Assembly: GCA_049609625.1 (NCBI GenBank)
Contig: JBMYYR010000002.1
Span: 1 to 64,000, forward strand
Length of the DNA: 64,000 bases
Direction of reading: 5' to 3'
Source of the DNA: JBMYYR01 sp049609625
GTDB lineage: Bacteria > Bacteroidota > Bacteroidia > Flavobacteriales > CAJXXR01
This document shows positions 7,139 through 17,787 of this stretch, one piece after another. Position numbers and translations under genes: made by a program. Below the pieces are notes generated by a model. It did no database searches. It worked only from the letters and a program-made list of their open reading frames with translations, and was not told where the DNA came from. Every line of letters begins with the position of its first letter. The stretch's first letter is position 1.

Positions 7139-9415
7139 ATGGGAAAACTAAAGAAAAAAGAAGCCCTTAGGTTTCATGAACAAGGACGTCCGGGCAAAAT
7201 TGAAGTTGTCCCAACTAAAGGCCACAGTAGTCAGCGCGACCTTTCGCTTGCCTATTCGCCAGGCGTTGCTGAACCTTGTTTGGCCATCGAAAAAAAACCA
7301 GAAGACGCCTATCGCTACACCACCAAAGGAAATTTAGTTGCTGTTATTAGCAACGGGACGGCCGTTTTGGGTCTGGGAGATATTGGCGCACAAGCCTCCA
7401 AACCTGTCATGGAAGGTAAAGGCTTGTTGTTTAAAATATATGCCGATATTGATGTGTTTGACATTGAAGTAGACCAAACCAACATCGACGATTTTGTGAA
7501 GACCGTAAAAGCCATTGCGCCTACCTTTGGCGGTATCAACTTGGAAGATATTAAGGCTCCAGAATGTTTCGAGATTGAATCTCGATTGGTTGAAGAGCTT
7601 GACATTCCTGTGATGCACGACGATCAGCACGGCACGGCCATTATTTCGGCAGCGGCACTAATTAATGCCTGCGATTTGTGCGGAAAAGCCTTAGAAGACA
7701 TCAAAATTGTGGTCAATGGCGCAGGTGCTGCCGCTATTTCTTGTACAAAACTGTATGTGAGTTTAGGTGTCAAAAAAGAACATATTTTGATGTGCGACAG
7801 CAAAGGCGTTATTCGTACAAGCCGAACCGACCTTAACAAACAAAAACAAGCTTTTGCTCAAGACACCGCCATAGAAACACTGAGCGAAGCTTTGGCTGGC
7901 GCCGATGTATTTATTGGTTTATCAAAAGGTAATGTACTGAAAGATAGTGATTTAATGAATATGGCGGATCAGCCGATTGTGTTTGCAATGGCAAATCCGA
8001 CTCCAGAAATTGACTACGATTTGGCTCTAAGGACACGAAACGATGTCATTATGGCAACCGGAAGATCGGATCATCCAAACCAGGTCAACAACGTTCTAGG
8101 TTTTCCTTTTATTTTCAGAGGAGCTTTGGACGTGAGAGCCAAAAAAATTAACGAAGCCATGAAGTTGGCTGCCGTTAAGGCCATCGCCAGTTTGGCAAAA
8201 GCCATTGTTCCCGAGGAAGTTTTGATTGCTTATGGCGAACGTCATTTGAGTTTTGGAAAAGACTACATTATACCCAAACCCAATGATCCGAGACTGTTGG
8301 AAACCGTTGCTCCTGCCGTAGCCAAAGCTGCTATGGACTCTGGAGTAGCTACACATCCGATAAAAAACTGGGACGATTATATTGCTCAACTTAATCGTCG
8401 TTTAGGTCGAGGAAATAAACTGATGGACAACATCAGCAACATTGCCAGAAGGCATCCAAAACGTGTGGTATTTACTGAAGCCGACACTTATACGGTTCTA
8501 AAAGCGGCTTATATTACCGAAGATGAGGGCTTTACGGAACCTATCTTGCTGGGAAGAACAGAAGCGATAGAAAACTTGATAGAACAGCATGGTTTTGAAT
8601 TTCAGAACGCCGTGATTATAGACCCTAAAAGTCAGGAGGAACTCAGCCGAAAAAATCGCTATGCCGAACATCTGTTTGAAAAACGAAACCGCGATGGCAT
8701 GACCTTGAGCAACGCCCAACGCTTGATGCGCGAACGAAATTATTTTGGAGCCATGATGGTAGAGCTCAACGAAGCCGACGCCATGATTTCGGGCCATAGC
8801 CGCTCTTACCCCGAAACCATTCGTCCAGCTCTTCAAACCATTGGCTTAGCCGAAGACGTGAGTCGGATTGCAGGTCTATATGTGATGAACACCAAAAAAG
8901 GGCCTCTATTTTTGGCAGACACCACCGTAAACACCAATCCAAGTGCCGAAGCATTAGCCGAAATCACCACCTTAGTTGCCGATTCTATCAAGCGTATGGG
9001 CATCAAGCCGCATGTGGCGATGCTGTCTTACTCTAATTTTGGATCGAGTAAAAGTCCAAATTCATTAAAAGTAAAACAAGCAGTGAGTTTATTGCATGAG
9101 CAACGTCCAGATTTAATTGTCGACGGAGAAATCCAACCAAATTTCGCCTGGAATAAAAAAGCTTTAGCTGAAAATTTCCCTTTTTCGGTTCTGAATGGAA
9201 AACGTGTAAATACCTTTATTTTTCCGAATCTCGAAGCAGGAAATATAGCTTATAAAACCTTACAATCGGTTGGAGAAATTGAAGCTATTGGTCCAGTTTT
9301 ACTTGGCTTAAAAAAATCGGTTCATATACTGTCTTTAGGCTGCAGTGTGAACGATGTTGTTAATATGACCAGCATAGCTGTAGCTGATGCACACTCAAAA
9401 CGAGAACGAAAATGA
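7139..9415 (+). CDS. maeB: NADP-dependent malic enzyme with phosphotransacetylase-like domain
   Basis: The enzyme oxidatively decarboxylates malate to pyruvate, yielding NADPH. Residues about 1-165 form the malic N-domain (DLSLAYSPGVAEPC; MHDDQHGTA near 160), about 165-415 the NAD(P)-binding domain (VVNGAGAAAISC), and about 430-755 a phosphate acetyl/butyryltransferase-like domain that is generally regulatory in this fusion family. The 758-aa length is standard for MaeB. Its stop overlaps the ruvA start by 4 bp (ATGA), so ruvA and sprA are probably read from the same message. Confidence 0.95.
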   Translation: MGKLKKKEALRFHEQGRPGKIEVVPTKGHSSQRDLSLAYSPGVAEPCLAIEKKPEDAYRYTTKGNLVAVISNGTAVLGLGDIGAQASKPVMEGKGLLFKIYADIDVFDIEVDQTNIDDFVKTVKAIAPTFGGINLEDIKAPECFEIESRLVEELDIPVMHDDQHGTAIISAAALINACDLCGKALEDIKIVVNGAGAAAISCTKLYVSLGVKKEHILMCDSKGVIRTSRTDLNKQKQAFAQDTAIETLSEALAGADVFIGLSKGNVLKDSDLMNMADQPIVFAMANPTPEIDYDLALRTRNDVIMATGRSDHPNQVNNVLGFPFIFRGALDVRAKKINEAMKLAAVKAIASLAKAIVPEEVLIAYGERHLSFGKDYIIPKPNDPRLLETVAPAVAKAAMDSGVATHPIKNWDDYIAQLNRRLGRGNKLMDNISNIARRHPKRVVFTEADTYTVLKAAYITEDEGFTEPILLGRTEAIENLIEQHGFEFQNAVIIDPKSQEELSRKNRYAEHLFEKRNRDGMTLSNAQRLMRERNYFGAMMVELNEADAMISGHSRSYPETIRPALQTIGLAEDVSRIAGLYVMNTKKGPLFLADTTVNTNPSAEALAEITTLVADSIKRMGIKPHVAMLSYSNFGSSKSPNSLKVKQAVSLLHEQRPDLIVDGEIQPNFAWNKKALAENFPFSVLNGKRVNTFIFPNLEAGNIAYKTLQSVGEIEAIGPVLLGLKKSVHILSLGCSVNDVVNMTSIAVADAHSKRERK

Positions 9416-10020
9416 TCTATTTTATTGAAGGAAAAATCGAAGAACTAAGTCCGACCTTTGTGCTGATAAACACAAACGGCATTGGTTATGGTATTGAAAT
9501 TTCGGTGCGCAGTGCCGAGCAATTGACCTTGGGCGACAAGGTTAAGCTATATACCCAGCAAATTATTCGAGACGACGCTCATATATTATACGGATTCCAC
9601 AACATTACCGAAAAACAATGTTTCAATATGTTGATAACCGTTTCTGGAGTTGGCGTCAACACAGCTCGTGTCATTCTGTCTTCCCTGTCGCCACAAGATG
9701 TGGTAGCCGCTATTTTGTATGACGATGTAAAGACATTTCAGAGTGTAAAAGGCATCGGAACCAAAACAGCACAACGTATTTTGGTGGATTTGAAAGACAA
9801 AGCGGCAAAATTTAATATCATACAAGATGTTGATAAAGAGCTTGTTGGTTCGTCAGAGAACATTGTTCATCCACATCAGTACAAACAAGAAGCACTTTCG
9901 GCACTCGAAACCCTTGGATTTAATTTAAATTTGGCGTCCAAAGCTATCGATAAACTCTTGAAAACAGAAGCCATTAGCTCGGTCGAAGATTTAATTAAAA
10001 AAGCACTAGGCAGATTATAA
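9412..10020 (+). CDS. ruvA: Holliday junction DNA helicase subunit RuvA
   Basis: RuvA binds four-way DNA junctions and loads the RuvB motor for branch migration. The N-terminal OB domain (MIYFIEGKIEELSPTFVLI) is followed by two helix-hairpin-helix segments (MLITVSGVGVNTARVILSSL and FQSVKGIGTKTAQRILVDL) and a C-terminal domain III that contacts RuvB. The 202-aa length is normal. The ATG overlaps the maeB TGA. Linkage ruvA-sprA is conserved across many flavobacteria. Confidence 0.95.
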   Translation: MIYFIEGKIEELSPTFVLINTNGIGYGIEISVRSAEQLTLGDKVKLYTQQIIRDDAHILYGFHNITEKQCFNMLITVSGVGVNTARVILSSLSPQDVVAAILYDDVKTFQSVKGIGTKTAQRILVDLKDKAAKFNIIQDVDKELVGSSENIVHPHQYKQEALSALETLGFNLNLASKAIDKLLKTEAISSVEDLIKKALGRL

Positions 10021-10050
10021 TAAGTTTCTTAAACTGCCGTTTACACCTGT

Positions 10051-13000
10051 ATGATTTTCACTAAACGACCTGTTTTAGCCTCATTTTTAGTTGTGTTGTT
10101 CTTGCTTGGCCTACCAAGTTTTGCTCAAGACAGCTCTTCTGTGCATATCTATGAAGCGCCGAGCAATGTAGAATCTGGAACAGAATATGACCCAAATTCG
10201 GGCACTTATCAAGAACATAACTCTATTGGCAATTTTAATATTGGGAGTGGCTCTATTTTCAATTTTGATGAATACAACGCGTATCGTCAGCAGCAAATGC
10301 TCGAAAATTACTGGCGAAAACTGGCTCGAGGATCTTCGTCGGATAGCTTCAAGAAAGACTCTAAGCTTAATGGAATAACAAACCAGCTAACCGAGGGCTT
10401 AATTCCAGATTTGAAGATTGACAAGGAAAAAATTGGAAAAATCTTTGGCCCAGATTTAATTGATTTAAGTTTGAGAGGTTCTTTAGAGCTTGATTTTCAG
10501 GTCAAGAACTCTTATAGAGGTAATTTATCTATCCCAAAATCAAGACGAACCAACACGTCTTTCAAAATGGATAATGATATTCAGGTAAATGCCGACGGAA
10601 AAATTGGCGACAAACTAAACATCAATACCGATTATTTTACCAAAGCACTATTTAATCGTCGAAACGTTATCGATTTGAAATATGAGGGCGAAGAAGACGA
10701 AATTATCAAACTGGTTCAACTAGGAAACGTCAATCTGCCACTACCAAGTTCACTAATTACAGGCTCTCAAGACCTTTTTGGAGTAAAAACTACATGGCAG
10801 TTTGGCCCCACACGAGTTACGGGAGTATTTTCGGAGCAAAAATCCGAAAGTCAATCATTTCAGATTGAAAATGGTGGGCAGAAAAACGAATTTGAAATTT
10901 ACGCTGATAAATACGACGATAATCGACACTATTTTGTGGCGCCTTATTTTTATAATCATTACGATGAGGCCTTAAAACAAATGCCTTACGTGGCTTCTGA
11001 AATTGACATTACCAAAATGGAGGTTTGGGTAACCAACACCCGAGCAAAAATTGAAGATGCTCGAGATATTCTGGCTCTAACACATCTTGGTGACAACATC
11101 AACGACATTGCTGCTGGAGAGCAGGTAACAGGTTCTGCAGACGCCATTGCTACACCAAACAATGCCAACAACGACCTCAATCCGAAGGCTTTAGAAGATT
11201 TTGATGGCGATTTCAGAACGTTTCATCAATTAAATTCGGCAACGGGCAACAAAGGCATCAAAATTATTGACGACTACGAAAAGGTAGAAAAAGCCAGAAA
11301 ATTAAGTCTAAACGAATACAGCTACAATCCCAAATTAGGGTTTATTTCATTGAATCAAAAACTTAGAAGTAATGAAGTTTTGGCGGTTGCTTTTCAGTAT
11401 ACCTATCGTGGAGAAGTGTTTCAGGTTGGTGAATTTGCAGATCAGTTAATTTCTCCAAATACATTGATTTTGAAACTTTTAAAACCTTCTGTTATCGATG
11501 TGGAGCATCCAAACTGGAAGCTTATGATGAAAAACGTCTATAGCTTGAATGCCTACCAAGTCAACAAAAAGGATTTTGTTTTAAACATTCTATACAAACA
11601 GCCCGAATCAGGATCAAAACTGCGCTATATTCCAGAGGAACGTTTGGATTCTATGCAACTGATTGAGCTTATGAATTTGGACAATCTCAACGCCAACGGG
11701 GATTTGTCAAAAGATGGCTATTTCGATTTTATTTCTAATCCAATTCTAACCATCGATGCGCAAAAAGGAAAAGTATATTTGCCTGCCGTTGAGCCCTTTG
11801 GAGAGTTTATCAAAACTAAAATTTTAGAAAAAAATCCAGCATTGCCTGTCGAAGTTGCCGAATCGTACATGTATCCGGAGCTGTATGCCCGAACCAAATC
11901 GGACGCCGAGCAACAACCCGAAAAAAACAGATATTTACTAAAAGGAAGTTACAAATCTGAATATGGATCTGAAATTTCTTTGAACGCTTACAATCTACAA
12001 CCTGGGTCGGTAAAACTTCGGCAAGGATCAGAGCAACTCTCTGAAGGAATTGATTTTATTGTCGATTATTCGCTTGGACGCGTAACGATTATCAACGAAG
12101 GAAAATTGAACTCCGGAACACCCATTGACGTAAGTGTAGAAAGCCAAAGTGGCTTTTTACAATCAAAACGATTTATGGGCTTGAGGGTAGACCATACGGT
12201 AAACGAACATTTAATGTTTGGCGGTAGTTTCTTGAATATGAAACAATCTCCCATTACCAACAAAATAAACTATGGCGAAGAACCGATAAACAATTCGGTG
12301 TGGGGTATTGACGGAACGTACCAAAAAGAAGCCCCATTTCTGACTAGTTTGGTAAACAAAATACCTTTTCTGAAAAGCGAAGCCAAATCGAATGTATTTG
12401 CAACAGCCGAATTTGCTCAATTTCTACCCGGACATCCCAATATTATTGACATTGATGAAGGCGGAACCGCTTATATTGATGATTTTGAGAATGGGCAGAC
12501 CAAAATTTCTATCCTATACCCCACAAACTGGAAATTGGCCAGTATTCCTCTCGGAACAAGCGAAACAGAGCTGTTTCCTGAAGCTACGATGTTTAGCGAT
12601 ATTCAGACGGGCTTCAACCGTGCGCATTTGGCTTGGTATGTGATTCGAGATGAATTTTATGGTCGAAATGCACCAGACAATATCGAAGACAATGATGCGG
12701 TGCTAGAAGATCCTTACCAAAGGGACATCAGGCTAACCGAAATATTTGAAAACAAAGACTTACAAAGCAATCAGATTGATCGTATTCGCCCATTAAATTT
12801 GAGCTTTGATCCTTCGCAACCTGGGCCTTATAACTTTGATGTACAAGCCTCTGATCACTCAGCAGGATTGTTTGATGACGGAAGACTAAAACAACCCTCA
12901 ACACGCTGGGGAGGTATCATGCAACGGATTAATAGCTCGGACTGGGAGGCGTCTAATATTGAATATATTGAATTTTGGATGATGGATCCCTATCTAACCA

Positions 13001-16000
13001 ACAGTAAAGCAACTGGAGGAGATCTCTATCTGAATATTGGAAGTATGAGCGAAGATGTACTTCAAGATTCTCGACGCTCGTTTGAAAACGGCTTGCCTAC
13101 GCCCGACAATCCATCTACCGTTGATACCACTTCTTGGGGTTTGGTTTCAAATTCTCAGATTCTAGCTCGAAGCTTTGATAATGCTGCTGGAAACATTCAA
13201 GATGTTGGTTTTGATGGACTTAATGACGATCAGGAGCGGGAGTTTGTTCCAAACTCAGGTGACATTCAAGCCAATTTTCTAAAACGAGTGGATGTTGCGT
13301 TTGGACAGGCTTCGGGAGCTTATACCTCCAGATTTGAAGATCCGGCTTTAGATAATTATCAGCATTTTTATAACCAAGACTACGACGACCAAGCGGCCGA
13401 CATCATCACTCGATATTCTAAATACAACCGTTCAGAAAACAATACCTATAATTCGTTTGTAGGTAATGGATCCACCATCCCGAACGCCGAAGACATTGAC
13501 GCCGACAATACGCTGAACGAAAATCAATCTTATTTTCAGTATCATATTGACTTAAAACCAGAAGCTCTAGACATCAACAACAAATACATTACGCAAGTGT
13601 TAGAAAACAAAGGCCCAAACCAAGATACCCGTTGGCTCTTGTTTCGCATTCCTATTCGCGATTATAAAGATAAATTTGGTGGCATTGCCGATTTTAAATC
13701 CATCCGATTTATGAGAATGTTTCTTCATGGTTTTGAACAAAAAGTCAATTTAAGATTTGCGACTCTTAGCATGGTGAGAGGAAACTGGCGACAATATGAT
13801 TTGGTGGCAGACCCTAGTTTGATTGAAGATCCGGATGCTAGTTTTGAAGTTACGTCAGTTAATATCGAAGAAAATGGGCTAAAAACGCCAATACCCTACG
13901 TGCTGCCTCCAGGCATCCAACGCGAGCAAATTCAAGGTAGCCAAAGTACAACCTTACAAAACGAACAATCCCTGTCGCTGAAAGTCTGCAACCTAAAAGA
14001 AGGTGCCAGCAAAATAGCCTACAAAAACATAGGTATGAATTTGAACAATTACAACAAAATCAAAATGTTTGTTCATGCCGAAGAGCTAGATACCAGTACC
14101 AGTGAAACCATAGCCGATGGCGAAATCAGTTTATTTGTACGCTTAGGAACGGATTTTTCTGAGAATTTTTATGAATATGAAATTCCTTTGGAAATAACAG
14201 CTGGCGGAGAAACTACAGCCCGAGCCATTTGGCCAGCCAACAACGAGTTGGAAGTTGATCTTCAAGATTTAATTAAACTCAAAATTGAACGAAATAAAGC
14301 CATTGTTTCGAGTAGCGGAACGCCGACACCAGTAAGCTACAGCGACCGTTATAGCAAAGTGGTTAATGGAAAAAATCTTTATGTAAGAGGAAATCCGAAT
14401 ATTGCCGACACGCGTTCGATGATGATTGGGATTCGGAACATCAGTACGTCGGGTAATAAATGTGCCGAGGTATGGGTAAACGAATTGCGATTGGTTGGTT
14501 TTGATGAAGCGTCGAGTATGGCATTTCGAGGACAGTTTAAGGCCAATTTGGCAGATTTGGCAGACGTCAATATTAGTGGTTCTTATTTGGAGGCTGGTTT
14601 CGGAAATTTGTCCGAAAGCATTAGCCAAAGACGACAGGAAACACTGCAAGATTTTAGTGCCAACACAACCGTGAAAGCAGGCAAGTTGTTTCCAGAAAAC
14701 TGGGGCGTAAATTTACCACTATATTATGGTATTACGAACATCAAATCGACACCAAAATATAATCCATTAGACCAAGATGTACGCTACAAAGACGCCATAA
14801 AAAACGCGAGTACTTCGGCCGAAAAAGAACGGATTAAGAAAAGTTCGGTTACCGAATCAAAATACAAGAGTTTTAATATTACCAACGTCGGAATAAGCCC
14901 AAAAAGTAAAGGCAAAAAGAGATTTTATAGTCCGTCTAACCTAAACGTATCGTATTCGAGAACCGAACTAGACGAATCTAGTCCAGAAATAGAATACAAC
15001 CGAGAGCTCCAAGAACAAGCTCAGGTTAGCTATGCTTTTTCGTCTGGCTCCAAAGCACTTGAACCATTCAAAAAACTTGGAAAAAAATCGAAATCGAAGC
15101 TTCTAGAGCCTATCCGTAGGCTAAATCTCAACCCTATTCCTAAAAACATCAACTTTTCCTATTTTGTAGATCGTCGATTTAAGGAAAATCTAATTCGTCC
15201 TATTATTTATTTAGGAGAAGAAACACCTGGCGGTTTGTTTAGTCCAATTTTTAGTCAAAGTCTAAATTTAGACAGTCAATTTGGTATGAAGTTCGACTTA
15301 ACTAAATCGATTAAATTGAACTTCCAATCGAACCGAAATGGGGTGTTTGCGAACGAAGACCAAAGGCGCAGAACAAAAAATGGAGACCTTTGGGAGCAAA
15401 TCTGGACCGGAGGAACAGCTCGAACCTATCATCAGACATTTAACGCAACGTATCGAGTTCCGTTTCAATACATTGCGCCACTCAAATGGATAAGTGCCAA
15501 TGCCAAATATAACGCCAACTACGACTGGATTGGTGCCAATACCATTATGCAAAGCTTTGGAAACACGATACAAAACACAAGAGAAGCTCAACTGAATACG
15601 ACCTTAGATTTTTCTAAGCTCTACAAAACGATTCCTTACATAAAGAAAGCCTACGGTGGGAGAGGAAAGAGTGCTTCAAAACTCAAAAAGAAACTTAAGA
15701 AGAAAGCAAAGAAAAAAGCAGATAAATCAGTAAAGAAAATAGAAAAATTGACGGCAAAAGGACAGTCGATACTCGAAAAATCTGCTGCAGTTGCCGACTC
15801 AACACAAGTAGAAACATCAAAACCTGAAGACACGTTGCCTGACAACATTCAGGACGCCATCAATAAAGAAGAAGCAAAAGCAAAAGCAACCGCAGATAAA
15901 TTTAAAGACAAAGAAAAGAAGCTAAGCGAACGTCTAAAAAAATCTCGTAAGAAGCTTCCCAAAGCCATAGATGCGGGAGTTCGATTGTTGACAGCGGTAA

Positions 16001-17343
16001 AAAAAGTAGACCTTACCTACCGGAGATCAGAAGGTATTGCCTTACCAGGTTTTCGTCCAGAAACAGGCTGGTTTGATGGGCAGAATCTGACTGCTCCAGG
16101 CTTAGGCTTTTTGTTTGGACAGCAAGAACGATTTGGAGCTTCGGGCACCAATATCTTAGATTATGCGAATGAAAATGGTTGGATTGTTGACACGGTCGGA
16201 TTAAATACTCAATTCTCAAATACGTATCAAGAACACATCAACCTAAAAGCCATCGTAGAACCCATTAAGCGCTTCAAAATTAATCTGGATGCCAACCGTA
16301 TGGAATCTCTCAATACAACCATGTATTTTAGACCGACCGAAAACGGAGGTAAGCCAGTGCGACAAAACCAAGCCGAACAAGGTACGTTTAGCATGTCGAT
16401 GCTCAGTATAAATACGGCCTTCAAAGATCAAGACCAGATTTGGCAGACGTTTTTGGACAACAGAAAAGCAATAGCCCAACGACTTGCCGAGCAAGAAATG
16501 AATACTCCAGTTCAATACGACGCTAATGGTTACCCTATTGGGTTTGGAGAAAGCTCGCAAGAAGTTCTCATTCCATCCTTTTTGGCGGCCTACACCGGCA
16601 AAAATGCATCGACCCAAAGCCTAACGAAGTTTCCTAAAATTCCGATGCCCAACTGGAAACTAAGTTACGACGGCCTTCGAAATCTCAAGTTTTTAAAGAA
16701 AAGCGTAAAACGTATCAGTTTTACTTCGGGCTATACGTCGGTTTATACGGTTGGTGGCTTTAGTCGAAACTTACTGTATGACGAAGCCAAAGCCTTTCAA
16801 TATGGACTAGATGACAATATTGATTTTAGTGGCAACTTTATTCCGAAATATCAAATCAATCAAGTCAACATCAGCGAGCAATTCAATCCATTAATCAAAG
16901 TGGACATCACCTTGAAAAACAACATGAGCTTGAAAACAGAATTTAAGAAAAGCAGAAATCTGAGTCTAAACATTGATAATAGCCAGTTGCTGCAAGAAAA
17001 TTTACGCTCGTACGTTATCGGTATGTCCTATCGGATGAATGATGTTAAGATTTTTAAAGGCCCACTTAGCAAAAGTAAAATACCAAGAACCTTAGAAGCA
17101 AGCTTTGATGTGAATTATAATTATCGTAAATCTTTGGTTAGAAATATTTATGATGAAGGCCAGCAAGTTAATAGCGGAAACCAAGTGATGGGCTTTAATG
17201 TAGAATTGAAATACACCATCAATGAAAATTTAGGCTGTACCTTTTATGTTGACCGCAACAGCTCGGAAGCCTTTATTTTATCAAGCTTTCCGACACGAGA
17301 AACCCTCGTTGGATTCAAAATAAAATACACCTTCAATCAATAA
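10051..17343 (+). CDS. sprA: SprA, type IX secretion system outer-membrane translocon
   Basis: SprA (Sov in Porphyromonas) is the giant outer-membrane barrel through which T9SS cargo leaves the cell. It is needed for gliding because it exports SprB-type adhesins. The 2430-aa protein has a signal peptide ending LPSFA before Gln, family blocks such as LDFQVKNSYRGNLSIP near 146, FATAEFAQFLPGHPN near 790, DDFENGQTKISILYP and the C-terminal strand VGFKIKYTFNQ. Residues about 1866-1973 form a Lys-rich, low-complexity segment, probably a loop between strands. It is intact with no frameshift. It lies between ruvA and gcvH, the usual context. Confidence 0.97.
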   Translation: MIFTKRPVLASFLVVLFLLGLPSFAQDSSSVHIYEAPSNVESGTEYDPNSGTYQEHNSIGNFNIGSGSIFNFDEYNAYRQQQMLENYWRKLARGSSSDSFKKDSKLNGITNQLTEGLIPDLKIDKEKIGKIFGPDLIDLSLRGSLELDFQVKNSYRGNLSIPKSRRTNTSFKMDNDIQVNADGKIGDKLNINTDYFTKALFNRRNVIDLKYEGEEDEIIKLVQLGNVNLPLPSSLITGSQDLFGVKTTWQFGPTRVTGVFSEQKSESQSFQIENGGQKNEFEIYADKYDDNRHYFVAPYFYNHYDEALKQMPYVASEIDITKMEVWVTNTRAKIEDARDILALTHLGDNINDIAAGEQVTGSADAIATPNNANNDLNPKALEDFDGDFRTFHQLNSATGNKGIKIIDDYEKVEKARKLSLNEYSYNPKLGFISLNQKLRSNEVLAVAFQYTYRGEVFQVGEFADQLISPNTLILKLLKPSVIDVEHPNWKLMMKNVYSLNAYQVNKKDFVLNILYKQPESGSKLRYIPEERLDSMQLIELMNLDNLNANGDLSKDGYFDFISNPILTIDAQKGKVYLPAVEPFGEFIKTKILEKNPALPVEVAESYMYPELYARTKSDAEQQPEKNRYLLKGSYKSEYGSEISLNAYNLQPGSVKLRQGSEQLSEGIDFIVDYSLGRVTIINEGKLNSGTPIDVSVESQSGFLQSKRFMGLRVDHTVNEHLMFGGSFLNMKQSPITNKINYGEEPINNSVWGIDGTYQKEAPFLTSLVNKIPFLKSEAKSNVFATAEFAQFLPGHPNIIDIDEGGTAYIDDFENGQTKISILYPTNWKLASIPLGTSETELFPEATMFSDIQTGFNRAHLAWYVIRDEFYGRNAPDNIEDNDAVLEDPYQRDIRLTEIFENKDLQSNQIDRIRPLNLSFDPSQPGPYNFDVQASDHSAGLFDDGRLKQPSTRWGGIMQRINSSDWEASNIEYIEFWMMDPYLTNSKATGGDLYLNIGSMSEDVLQDSRRSFENGLPTPDNPSTVDTTSWGLVSNSQILARSFDNAAGNIQDVGFDGLNDDQEREFVPNSGDIQANFLKRVDVAFGQASGAYTSRFEDPALDNYQHFYNQDYDDQAADIITRYSKYNRSENNTYNSFVGNGSTIPNAEDIDADNTLNENQSYFQYHIDLKPEALDINNKYITQVLENKGPNQDTRWLLFRIPIRDYKDKFGGIADFKSIRFMRMFLHGFEQKVNLRFATLSMVRGNWRQYDLVADPSLIEDPDASFEVTSVNIEENGLKTPIPYVLPPGIQREQIQGSQSTTLQNEQSLSLKVCNLKEGASKIAYKNIGMNLNNYNKIKMFVHAEELDTSTSETIADGEISLFVRLGTDFSENFYEYEIPLEITAGGETTARAIWPANNELEVDLQDLIKLKIERNKAIVSSSGTPTPVSYSDRYSKVVNGKNLYVRGNPNIADTRSMMIGIRNISTSGNKCAEVWVNELRLVGFDEASSMAFRGQFKANLADLADVNISGSYLEAGFGNLSESISQRRQETLQDFSANTTVKAGKLFPENWGVNLPLYYGITNIKSTPKYNPLDQDVRYKDAIKNASTSAEKERIKKSSVTESKYKSFNITNVGISPKSKGKKRFYSPSNLNVSYSRTELDESSPEIEYNRELQEQAQVSYAFSSGSKALEPFKKLGKKSKSKLLEPIRRLNLNPIPKNINFSYFVDRRFKENLIRPIIYLGEETPGGLFSPIFSQSLNLDSQFGMKFDLTKSIKLNFQSNRNGVFANEDQRRRTKNGDLWEQIWTGGTARTYHQTFNATYRVPFQYIAPLKWISANAKYNANYDWIGANTIMQSFGNTIQNTREAQLNTTLDFSKLYKTIPYIKKAYGGRGKSASKLKKKLKKKAKKKADKSVKKIEKLTAKGQSILEKSAAVADSTQVETSKPEDTLPDNIQDAINKEEAKAKATADKFKDKEKKLSERLKKSRKKLPKAIDAGVRLLTAVKKVDLTYRRSEGIALPGFRPETGWFDGQNLTAPGLGFLFGQQERFGASGTNILDYANENGWIVDTVGLNTQFSNTYQEHINLKAIVEPIKRFKINLDANRMESLNTTMYFRPTENGGKPVRQNQAEQGTFSMSMLSINTAFKDQDQIWQTFLDNRKAIAQRLAEQEMNTPVQYDANGYPIGFGESSQEVLIPSFLAAYTGKNASTQSLTKFPKIPMPNWKLSYDGLRNLKFLKKSVKRISFTSGYTSVYTVGGFSRNLLYDEAKAFQYGLDDNIDFSGNFIPKYQINQVNISEQFNPLIKVDITLKNNMSLKTEFKKSRNLSLNIDNSQLLQENLRSYVIGMSYRMNDVKIFKGPLSKSKIPRTLEASFDVNYNYRKSLVRNIYDEGQQVNSGNQVMGFNVELKYTINENLGCTFYVDRNSSEAFILSSFPTRETLVGFKIKYTFNQ

Positions 17344-17352
17344 ATTGAAGGT
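17329..17352 (+). terminator. hairpin across the sprA stop codon
   Basis: ACCTTCAAT (17329-17337) and ATTGAAGGT (17344-17352) form a perfect 9-bp stem whose 6-nt loop holds the TAA stop of sprA. Only a short T-poor stretch follows, so it may protect the mRNA 3' end or act as a weak terminator. It directly precedes the gcvH promoter. Confidence 0.45.
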
Positions 17353-17356
17353 ATTG

Positions 17357-17387
17357 TTTGAAAATAAAATTCTAAAGCCTATTTTTG
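17357..17387 (+). promoter_or_regulatory. gcvH promoter
   Basis: TTTG at 17357-17360, a 19-nt spacer and TATTTTTG at 17380-17387 fit the Bacteroidetes consensus. A second TTG at 17354-17356 gives a 23-nt spacer. The predicted start lies about 13 bp before the gcvH ATG. gcvH is thus probably transcribed independently of sprA. Confidence 0.5.
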
Positions 17388-17406
17388 GGCTCAAAATTAA
17401 CATCCT

Positions 17407-17787
17407 ATGAACACACCATCCACACTAAAGTATAGCAAAGACCACGAATGGCTTGCTGTAGACGGCGATATTGCCACTGTTGGTATTACCGATTTTGCAC
17501 AAAACGAATTAGGCGACATTGTCTATGTAGAAGTAGAAACCGAAGGCGAAACGCTTGATAAAGACGAAGTTTTTGGCTCTGTAGAAGCTGTCAAAACAGT
17601 TTCAGATTTGTTTATGCCCGTATCTGGAGAAATTATTGAGTTTAACGAAGAGCTCGAATCTTCACCAGAAGAAGTAAACAACTCGCCTTATGAAGCCGCT
17701 TGGATTATCAAAATAAAACTCTCTGACCCTTCAGAATTAGATGACTTAATGGATGCAGAAGCTTACAAAGCTATGGTTGGAGCTTAA
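17407..17787 (+). CDS. gcvH: glycine cleavage system H protein
   Basis: GcvH carries the lipoyl arm that shuttles the aminomethyl group between the P, T and L proteins of glycine cleavage. The lipoylated lysine is Lys63 in GSVEAVKTVSDL. The opening KYSKDHEWLAVDGDIATVGI and the 126-aa length are canonical. GcvP and GcvT are not in the window. The gene has its own predicted promoter. Its last 35 bp overlap the VanZ-like gene, so translation of the two is probably coupled. Confidence 0.96.
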   Translation: MNTPSTLKYSKDHEWLAVDGDIATVGITDFAQNELGDIVYVEVETEGETLDKDEVFGSVEAVKTVSDLFMPVSGEIIEFNEELESSPEEVNNSPYEAAWIIKIKLSDPSELDDLMDAEAYKAMVGA

